A stretch of DNA of 21,016 nucleotides, from assembly GCA_036555105.1 (NCBI GenBank), contig DATBMA010000030.1:1-21016 (forward strand), read 5' to 3'. Source of the stretch: DATBMA01 sp036555105. Lineage in GTDB: Bacteria > Actinomycetota > Acidimicrobiia > Spongiisociales > ZC4RG35. The stretch's first letter is position 1, and every line of letters starts with the position of its first letter. The notes below the pieces were generated by a model. It did not search any database. It saw only the letters and a program-made list of their open reading frames with translations, and had not been told where the DNA came from. Shown here piece by piece: positions 16,537-21,016 of the stretch. Both the position numbers and the translations under genes were made by a program.

Positions 16537-17054
16537 TTGGGGAAATGGCCGTTGCCCGCCGGGCAGGCATGTCCGTCAGGGTCCATGGGCAACCCGCAGT
16601 GCGGGCAGATGGAACGGCCGGACGCCACCACCCTGAGACCCACCAGGGCCATGGCCCTGAACATGGTCGGCCCCAACACGAAGTCGACCCCGCCCGGCAG
16701 GACCTCCTCGGCTTCCTCCTCCTCGGATGGGACCTCCTGCAGGGAGATCGCGACTTCCCCCTCATGGTCGACCCCTATCCCGATCGCCCCGATTCGGAAG
16801 TCAGGCTCGCCAGAGGGCTTGCGGTCGATCATTGCCGCCACCAACAACTCGGTCGCGGCCTCATCGATATCGAGCTCGATCGTGCTCAGCAGCCTCAGCC
16901 CCTGAGAGCACAGCGCTGCCACCTGTTCCTTTTCACATGCCATCACCACGGTTCGACGACCCGCCTGAACCTCCATGTAGAAGGCGCGGCGGCCCGGTCT
17001 TCCCACCGCCCCGACCACGAAAAGGTCGGCCCGCCCCAGGTGCTCGGTTGTCAC
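16533..17054 (-). CDS. DUF3090 family protein with C-terminal zinc-ribbon-like motif
   Basis: A 173-residue actinobacterial protein of unknown function. Family hallmarks are DLFVVGAVGRPGRRAFYMEV near the N-terminus, VVMACEKEQVAAL, FRIGAIGIG and a Cys-rich tail (CPHCGLPMDPDGHACP) that could bind zinc. The frame stays open up to 17177, but the GTG at 17054 is preferred because the conserved family region starts right after it and the upstream part would overlap the phosphatase gene by 80 bp. There is no good Shine-Dalgarno site. The gene starts 43 bp after the phosphatase stop and overlaps the SCO1664-type start. An acidic run (EEEEAEE) lies mid-protein. Confidence 0.85.
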   Translation of the reverse strand: MTTEHLGRADLFVVGAVGRPGRRAFYMEVQAGRRTVVMACEKEQVAALCSQGLRLLSTIELDIDEAATELLVAAMIDRKPSGEPDFRIGAIGIGVDHEGEVAISLQEVPSEEEEAEEVLPGGVDFVLGPTMFRAMALVGLRVVASGRSICPHCGLPMDPDGHACPAGNGHFPK

Positions 17055-17097
17055 AGGAGCCAGCCCGTCCAGTCGCCGCGGAGACTCCGGGTCTGCT

Positions 17098-17715
17098 TCA
17101 CCGGGGTTTCCACGACGTCCCGTCCGGCGTCCAGTTCCAGGCGAGCAAGCGAGGCATGCCCACTTGCGGAAGCTCAAGGGCCGCCAGGCCGAGTGGAGCC
17201 GGTACCAGCCGTTGATACAAGTCGAAGCCCAGACCCAGGTAGTAGGCGACCGCCGACTTGATCAGGTCACCGTGGGCGACGGCGGCGACGGTGCGGCCGC
17301 GATGGCGGGCGGCCATCTCCTCCACGGTGATCACCGCCCGGTGTTGGGCTTCCAGCATCGTCTCGCCGTTCTTGAATGCCATGCGGGACGGCTGGAACAC
17401 GACAGTTCGCCAGGCGCGCAGCTTGCGGAGGCCGGCCAGCGAGCGCCCCGTCCAGTCGCCGTAGTCGATCTCGTTGAGCCCTGCGTGCACCTCGGGCGCG
17501 AGCTTCCGCCCCTCGGCGATGGCGGCTGCAGTCTCCTGTGCCCGCTCCATGGGGGAGGTGTAGATGGCGGCCAACGGCACATCCGCCAGGGCGGCGCCCA
17601 GGCGCCTGGCCCCTTCCCGTCCGCTCTCGGTCAGAGACAGTCCCGGCATCCGCCCGTAGAGGACTTTGCCGGTGGTGGCGGTGGGGCCGTGTCGGATGAG
17701 TAAGAGCAGAGCCAA
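17098..17715 (-). CDS. Histidine phosphatase family protein (MSMEG_4193 type)
   Basis: A 205-residue cytosolic phosphatase or phosphomutase of the branch-1 histidine phosphatase superfamily. The nucleophile motif is LIRHGPT with His9. A second arginine and acid region is TSPMERAQETA and LNEIDYGDW, and the second histidine is in VAHGDLIKSAVAYYLG. The substrate is unknown. The start must be TTG at 17715: the codon before is CTC, preceded by an in-frame TGA at 17719-17721, and the RHG motif follows within seven residues. No Shine-Dalgarno site precedes it, so the message may be leaderless or coupled to the YedK gene, which stops 13 bp upstream. It heads the conserved trio with DUF3090 and SCO1664-type genes. 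Confidence 0.87.
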   Translation of the reverse strand: MALLLLIRHGPTATTGKVLYGRMPGLSLTESGREGARRLGAALADVPLAAIYTSPMERAQETAAAIAEGRKLAPEVHAGLNEIDYGDWTGRSLAGLRKLRAWRTVVFQPSRMAFKNGETMLEAQHRAVITVEEMAARHRGRTVAAVAHGDLIKSAVAYYLGLGFDLYQRLVPAPLGLAALELPQVGMPRLLAWNWTPDGTSWKPR

Positions 17716-17728
17716 GAGTCAACGAAGG

Positions 17729-18412
17729 TTAGATCAGGCGCTGTTGGGCCTCGTGGGCGATGAGCTCGGGACCGTTGTTGCGCACGTCGTTGACCTTGCG
17801 GCTCACTTCGTGCTCCATCAGCAGGTCGGGGTCGATCGGCTGCAACAACTCCAGGGCCCGCTCCGGCTCTCGCATGTCGCGATCCATCCACGCCGCCCAT
17901 ACCTCAGAGGCGAGGGCGACCGGCATCCGATGGTGGATGGGGACGACGGCTCCCTCGGCCTTGGTGGTGATGATGGCGCAACTACGAACCCACTCACCGT
18001 CCGCCGGCCTTCGCCAGTTGGCCCACACCCCGGCGAATGCAAATGGATGGCCGTCGGCCCGACGGATGAAGTGAGGTGATCTTCCTGCCTCCTTTGGCTC
18101 CCACTCGTAGAAGCCGTCTGCCGGGATCAAGCAGCGGTGCCGGGCGAAAGAGTCGCGGAAAGTGGGGTTGGTGGCGACAGTTTCGGCCCTGGCATTGATG
18201 TGCCCTCCTTTGTCATCGGTCGCCCAGGAGGGGATCAAACCCCAGCGCATTGTTCCAAGGAGTCTCTCCCCATCGCGTTCGGCCACGGTGTAGATCCGAT
18301 CGGTAGGAGCGACGTTCCACGAAGGCTCGACCACCTCCGCCACTACCCGCTCCACCCCGAAGTAGTCGGCGTAGAAGTCGATGTCACCCGTCAGGGTGAA
18401 GCGGCCGCACAT
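17729..18412 (-). CDS. yedK: SOS response-associated peptidase, YedK/HMCES family
   Basis: A 227-residue protein that shields abasic sites in single-stranded DNA by forming a covalent thiazolidine through its N-terminal cysteine. The start is fixed by chemistry: ATG at 18412 gives Met-Cys2-Gly-Arg-Phe, and Cys2 becomes the reactive residue after Met removal. Upstream in-frame starts would bury it. Other active-site residues are present: Asn33 (SWNVAP), Asn73, Arg75 and Glu77 (HINARAET), Glu103 (GFYEW) and His160 (PIHHRMPV), close to the E. coli positions (Asn75, Glu105, His160). No LexA box was recognised in the 70-bp gap upstream. Confidence 0.95.
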   Translation of the reverse strand: MCGRFTLTGDIDFYADYFGVERVVAEVVEPSWNVAPTDRIYTVAERDGERLLGTMRWGLIPSWATDDKGGHINARAETVATNPTFRDSFARHRCLIPADGFYEWEPKEAGRSPHFIRRADGHPFAFAGVWANWRRPADGEWVRSCAIITTKAEGAVVPIHHRMPVALASEVWAAWMDRDMREPERALELLQPIDPDLLMEHEVSRKVNDVRNNGPELIAHEAQQRLI

Positions 18413-18437
18413 GAGACCGAGTCTATGGGGGACGCGG

Positions 18438-18465
18438 GATGGCGGGCTCTGGCATGCTCGCCATC
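18438..18465. promoter_or_regulatory. Inverted repeat between channel stop and yedK start
   Basis: GATGGCG (18438-18444) and CGCCATC (18459-18465) form a 7-bp perfect stem with a 14-nt loop, in the 70-bp gap after the channel gene and before yedK. There is no U tract on either strand, so a terminator is unproven. It could also be an operator for yedK. Confidence 0.3.
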
Positions 18466-18482
18466 GAGCCCCCCAAATGGAA

Positions 18483-19280
18483 TCACGGACTGGTGCCCCG
18501 CTCACCTAGGACGGCCACGCGCAGGGCCGACAGTTCCGCTTTGATGAGGGCTAGCTCCTGTCGCAACGCGTCTTGATCTGCCGTCCCGGCTTCCTCTTGG
18601 CCCTCCTTCGGGCTCGGTATGAGGATGCTGGCAAGGATGCTGGCAAGGGCGCCGATGATGCCTATCCCGGCGAACATCACTGCCCCTCCGGTAATCCGAC
18701 CGGCAGTTGTCACCGGGAAGCGGTCTCCATAGCCGACGGTGGTAATTGTCACCAGTGCCCACCAGAGCGCATCCCGACCCGTTGTGATGTTCGCATCAAC
18801 GGACTTGCTCTCGAACTGGATCACCAGGATGCTCGCCAGCACCAGCACCATGAAGGCCGTCAACACGGTGACGAACCCGGCGTACTCGCCCCGGTTCTTG
18901 ACTATGTCGTTGATGAGCTGTCGCCGGTTGCTGCCGGAGAGGAGACGGCTGATGCGTATCAGGCGGCTGATGCGCGCAAGTCGGAAGAGCACTGTGAACC
19001 GGAAGAATCCGAGGGCCGGGATCGAGCCCAGAAGGTCCAGCCATCCCCGCTGTTTGAAGAAGTAGTCGCCCTTGCGCTCAGCGCGCCTCAGGTTGAGGAA
19101 GAAGTCGATCAGGAACACGACGCAAATCGTGTTGTCGTAGACCAGCAGCAAGTCGGTGGTGGCCTGGCTGACCGGGAGCAGCAGCGCCACCATGATGAAC
19201 AGCGAGAAGACCGTCAGCACCAAGATGAAGATGCTGTAGGCGAACTTTGCCTGATGCTGCGAGCCCGAGTCTTCGACCAT
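18483..19280 (-). CDS. Voltage-gated-type potassium channel (six TM)
   Basis: A 265-residue membrane protein of the Kv-like ion channel family. After a short polar N-terminus come hydrophobic segments S1-S3 (from about residue 14). An S4-like helix carries regularly spaced arginines (FRLARISRLIRISRLL, about 97-112). S5, a pore helix (ALWWALVTIT) and the potassium selectivity filter TVGYGD (about 181-186) follow, then S6. The C-terminus is a predicted coiled coil (DALRQELALIKAELSALR), likely a tetramerisation helix; there is no RCK/KTN domain. Four subunits should form a K+ pore in the cytoplasmic membrane. ATG at 19280 has AAAGGA upstream. It is transcribed away from the DUF2237 gene. Confidence 0.92.
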   Translation of the reverse strand: MVEDSGSQHQAKFAYSIFILVLTVFSLFIMVALLLPVSQATTDLLLVYDNTICVVFLIDFFLNLRRAERKGDYFFKQRGWLDLLGSIPALGFFRFTVLFRLARISRLIRISRLLSGSNRRQLINDIVKNRGEYAGFVTVLTAFMVLVLASILVIQFESKSVDANITTGRDALWWALVTITTVGYGDRFPVTTAGRITGGAVMFAGIGIIGALASILASILIPSPKEGQEEAGTADQDALRQELALIKAELSALRVAVLGERGTSP

Positions 19281-19528
19281 GTTTCGATCCTTTGATCGTG
19301 GGGTGCACGACTCCCGTTGGAGCGCGGGGACAGGTGTACTAGCCGGGAGTCCGTGAATCGGCGATCTTGGCGGCGCGCGTCCTCCCTCTCGACACGCACG
19401 GCTGAACCTCCGTCAGCTGAAGGAGGTTCGAATACCTCTCCCTCCACTGGGTGAGCAAGATGCAAAGCCGCTGACGGACCCCAAACCGTGGTGCGCAATT
19501 CGAGAATTCTCGCTCCTAACCTTCAGCG
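19281..19528. promoter_or_regulatory. Divergent promoter region with several palindromes
   Basis: This 248-bp gap separates the divergent channel and DUF2237 genes. It holds three perfect inverted repeats: GACTCCCG/CGGGAGTC (19309-19316 and 19344-19351, 27-nt loop), GAACCTCC/GGAGGTTC (19404-19411 and 19422-19429, 10-nt loop) and the uninterrupted palindrome CGAGAATTCTCG (19501-19512), 16 nt before the DUF2237 start. No T tracts follow them. No RNA gene was identified. Operator function is inferred. Confidence 0.55.
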
Positions 19529-19891
19529 ATGGCACAGAACGTGCTCGGGGGAGAGTTGGTCGACTGCTCGCACGATCCGATCACGGGCTTCTATCGGGAC
19601 GGATGCTGCAACACCGGTCCGGAGGACGTAGGAGTCCACACCGTTTGCGTCGAGGCGACCGAGACCTTCCTCGCCTTCAGCTTCGGGGCAGGTAACGACC
19701 TCTCGACTCCGCACCCCGAGTACGGGTTTCCCGGTCTGCTGCCGGGTGACCGTTGGTGCGTGTGTGCCTCCCGCTGGCAGGAGGCGCTCGAAGCGGGAGT
19801 GGCGCCGCCGGTGGCGCTGGAGTCGACTCACATTCGCACTCTGGAGTGGGTGAACCTGTCCGACCTGCAGACCCACCAGCTGCTTTCCTGA
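19529..19891 (+). CDS. DUF2237 family protein
   Basis: A 120-residue cytosolic protein of the DUF2237 family, widely distributed and of unknown function. Nearly the whole chain matches the family signature: NVLGGELVDC, TGFYRDGCCNTGPEDVG, HTVCVEATETFLAFS, GNDLSTPHPEYGFPGLLPGD and WCVCASRWQEALEAG. Six conserved-looking cysteines (13, 26, 27, 40, 77, 79) suggest metal or redox chemistry, but none is established. ATG at 19529 has no Shine-Dalgarno site; a leaderless transcript is possible, as a palindrome lies just upstream. The cupin gene follows after 28 bp. Confidence 0.93.
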   Translation: MAQNVLGGELVDCSHDPITGFYRDGCCNTGPEDVGVHTVCVEATETFLAFSFGAGNDLSTPHPEYGFPGLLPGDRWCVCASRWQEALEAGVAPPVALESTHIRTLEWVNLSDLQTHQLLS

Positions 19892-19919
19892 GCCGTACGG
19901 TCGCGAGAGGAGAGAGACT

Positions 19920-20405
19920 TTGGATCGGCAGCCATTCATGCTTGCCCGAGGTGAGGGCGACTCGATGTGGTCGCTGGGCGGGCTGTTCACGGTCAAGCTC
20001 GACCACGCAGCGTCCCAGGGGCAGTTGGCCGTTTTGGAAGCCGTCGTATCCCGGGCTGCCGAGCCCCCGCTGCACATTCATCACCGAGAGGACGAGGCCT
20101 GGTACGTGTTGGACGGTCACATCAACTTCCATGTCGCCCAGCAGGTCATCGAGGCGAAGACAGGATCGTTCGTGTTCGCTCCCATGGGGATCCCCCACGC
20201 CTTCACGGTGGAAGCCGAGCCCACCCGTGTGCTGGTATTCGCCACACCCTCCGGATTCGAGGGGTTCGTCAGGGATCTGGGAGTGCCTGCCGACGGTGAG
20301 GACGAGCCGCCCGATTTGACGGTGCCAGGGCCTGAAATCTTGGGCCCGGTGGGGGACAGGTACGGGATCGAGGTGATCGGCCCACCGTTGAGGTTGGGTG
20401 AATGA
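19920..20405 (+). CDS. Cupin domain protein
   Basis: A 161-residue single-domain cupin. Motif 1 is PPLHIHHREDEAWYVLDG with metal ligands His52, His54 and Glu59, and motif 2 is GSFVFAPMGIPHAF with His93, so a mononuclear metal site is intact. Cupins include dioxygenases, isomerases and sugar-binding proteins, and the substrate cannot be told. The TTG at 19920 is favoured by a purine-rich GAGAGGAGAGAG 5 nt upstream; ATG at 19938 is an alternative that would lose six residues. It ends 3 bp before the convergent sufE stop. Confidence 0.87.
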   Translation: MDRQPFMLARGEGDSMWSLGGLFTVKLDHAASQGQLAVLEAVVSRAAEPPLHIHHREDEAWYVLDGHINFHVAQQVIEAKTGSFVFAPMGIPHAFTVEAEPTRVLVFATPSGFEGFVRDLGVPADGEDEPPDLTVPGPEILGPVGDRYGIEVIGPPLRLGE

Positions 20406-20408
20406 GGG

Positions 20409-20840
20409 TCATGCCGCCCCGGTCGCCTCGCGCACCTTGGCCTTGAGATGCTGCACGATCGCCCCCATCCCGCGCAGGCGGAGCGGGGAAACAGCCTCCT
20501 GCAGCCCCATGTGCAGATAGAAATCGTCGGGGACGGCCAGGATCTCGGCAGGGGCGGCGCCCTCCAGCGCCTCGTGGAGGATGCCGGCGTAGCCCCGCAC
20601 GGTGGGTGACTCGGGCGGGGCCTCGAAGAACAGGTGGGTCTGCCCGTCCTCGATCTCGACGGTCAGGAAGAACGGGGTCTGACACTCCGGGACCCTTTGC
20701 AGCAGCTCGGGATGGCCGGCCAGGCGCTCCGGCAGAGGAGGCAGGCGCCGGCTGTAGTCGAGCAGGGCTTCCAGCCGCAGTGGGGCCGGAGCAGTGGCGA
20801 AGAGCCTCACAACATCTTCGAGGCGCTCGAGGGCGGTCAC
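20409..20840 (-). CDS. sufE: Cysteine desulfuration protein SufE
   Basis: A 143-residue sulfur-transfer protein that accepts persulfide from the SufS cysteine desulfurase and stimulates iron-sulfur cluster assembly. Family landmarks: RLEALLDYSRRLPPLPERL, the acceptor loop VPECQTPFFL with Cys53, LFFEAPPESPTVRGYAGIL and a C-terminal helix (GMGAIVQHLKAKV). The GTG at 20840 gives the normal SufE length and N-terminus. It sits inside the first of three 62-bp direct repeats, at the 3' edge of a predicted hairpin. It also overlaps the stop of an upstream 21-codon frame by GTGA. No sufS gene is in the window; it may lie beyond 21016. Confidence 0.93.
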   Translation of the reverse strand: MTALERLEDVVRLFATAPAPLRLEALLDYSRRLPPLPERLAGHPELLQRVPECQTPFFLTVEIEDGQTHLFFEAPPESPTVRGYAGILHEALEGAAPAEILAVPDDFYLHMGLQEAVSPLRLRGMGAIVQHLKAKVREATGAA

Positions 20841-20902
20841 CGGGATCGCCCCGGCGTTTTGATGAGCACCATGTCGTCTTCGAGGCGCTCGAGGGCGGTC
20901 AC
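20837..20902 (-). CDS. Putative upstream ORF 1 before sufE (21 codons)
   Basis: GTG at 20902 in repeat copy 2 starts with the same nine residues as SufE, then leaves the sufE frame and ends at TGA 20837-20839, overlapping the sufE GTG (20838-20840). The overlap follows from the 62-bp period, which is two more than a multiple of three. Translation is unproven; it may only be a by-product of duplication. Confidence 0.4.
   Translation of the reverse strand: MTALERLEDDMVLIKTPGRSR
20838..20856 (-). promoter_or_regulatory. Hairpin occluding the sufE start codon
   Basis: On the minus-strand transcript CGCCGGG and CCCGGTG pair (7 bp, one G-U) around the loop GCGAU. The GTG start codon is the last three bases of the 3' arm. 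The same hairpin occurs in copies 2 (20900-20918) and 3 (20962-20980). The GGGG upstream of the start, a weak Shine-Dalgarno candidate, is partly in the 5' arm. Confidence 0.5.
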
Positions 20903-20964
20903 CGGGATCGCCCCGGCGTCTTGATGAGCACTATGACGTCTTCGAGGCGCTCGAGGGCGGTCAC
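20899..20964 (-). CDS. Putative upstream ORF 2 before sufE (21 codons)
   Basis: GTG at 20964 in repeat copy 3 opens a second 21-codon frame with the same first nine residues. It ends at TGA 20899-20901 and overlaps the GTG of the next frame by four bases. Together the two frames would form a coupled chain leading into sufE. Translation is unproven. Confidence 0.4.
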   Translation of the reverse strand: MTALERLEDVIVLIKTPGRSR

Positions 20965-20990
20965 CGGGATCGCCCCGGCGTCTTGATAAG

Positions 20991-21006
20991 CACTATGCAG
21001 ATAGTG
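20991..21006. repeat. Short inverted repeat at the end of the sufE leader
   Basis: CACTAT and ATAGTG flank GCAG in an AT-richer stretch where the 62-bp repeat ends. On the minus strand TACACT (about 21003-21008) resembles a -10 element, so the sufE promoter may lie here. No -35 can be judged because the window ends. Confidence 0.35.
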
Positions 21007-21016
21007 TAAATAGAGG

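Larger units (their letters stand above)
20816..20997 (-). repeat. Three 62-bp tandem direct repeats carrying the sufE start
   Basis: Copies begin at 20816, 20878 and 20940 with an exact 62-bp period. The first two are complete; the third matches to about 20997. The first 42 bp of each copy are identical. Copies 1 and 2 differ at three of the remaining 20 positions, and copies 2 and 3 at one. Each copy holds, on the minus strand, the GTG start and first nine codons of sufE (MTALERLED). The copy inside sufE is followed by unique coding sequence. Confidence 0.95.

Noticed and set aside
17055..17177. Longer N-terminus for the DUF3090 protein
   Set aside because: It would overlap the phosphatase by 80 bp and adds Arg/Gly/Pro-rich residues unlike the family; the conserved region starts at 17054.
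18413..18505. Longer N-terminus for YedK
   Set aside because: The catalytic cysteine must be residue 2, which fixes the start at 18412.
19422..19451. TTCGAAT-containing stretch resembling a tRNA T-arm and acceptor end
   Set aside because: No matching 5' acceptor strand, D-arm or anticodon arm exists upstream; the TTCGAAT belongs to the right side of an inverted repeat.
20816..20997. 62-bp repeats as a possible CRISPR array
   Set aside because: Copies are directly adjacent with no variable spacers, and the first copy is inside sufE coding sequence.

Overview
This window is a high-GC chromosomal segment with actinobacterial character. The best lineage marker is the run at 15853-17715: a histidine phosphatase, a DUF3090 protein and a SCO1664-type protein, which are known as neighbours in Actinobacteria. 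Frequent GTG and TTG starts and few Shine-Dalgarno sites fit this. An uncultured member of a deep actinobacterial class (Acidimicrobiia-like) is a reasonable guess but is not proven here. There is no rRNA, tRNA, CRISPR array, transposase or integrase, and coding density is very high, with no gene-free stretch over 300 bases.

Layout. (1) 1-5202 is a D-xylose locus. A 5'-truncated xylose isomerase lies on the + strand. It converges on a minus-strand operon read from 5202 down to 1142: XylF-like lipoprotein, XylH-like permease, a half-size ABC ATPase and a short-chain dehydrogenase. A perfect 13-bp hairpin sits between binding protein and permease. (2) 5323-9520 is a divergent + strand unit of three tightly packed genes: a secreted FG-GAP/UnbV (CRTAC1-type) protein, a degenerate M24 peptidase-fold protein and a Gfo/Idh/MocA dehydrogenase. 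(3) 9592-12530 is a two-gene signalling unit with an ATGA overlap: a receiver domain fused to a thioredoxin-reductase-like flavoprotein without the redox cysteines, then a cyclic-nucleotide-binding-domain histidine kinase. (4) 12533-15852 opens with six 8-bp tandem repeats, followed by a YecM-family protein overlapping (GTGA) a large cyclase-like/STAND ATPase/TPR protein. (5) 19280-15853 is minus strand: a six-TM potassium channel, a YedK/HMCES DNA-protein crosslink protein, then the phosphatase, DUF3090 and SCO1664 genes. (6) 19529-20405 is + strand: a DUF2237 protein and a cupin. (7) 20840-20409 is minus-strand sufE, whose start codon lies in the first of three 62-bp tandem repeats.

Two signals stand out. 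The sufE repeats copy the start codon and first codons of the gene. This makes two 21-codon upstream frames that overlap each other and sufE by GTGA, and each start codon lies in a predicted hairpin. The second is the apparent signalling pair at 9592-12530, where the flavoprotein output domain has lost the dithiol chemistry of its family. Function calls rest on motifs recognised by eye; no database search was run.
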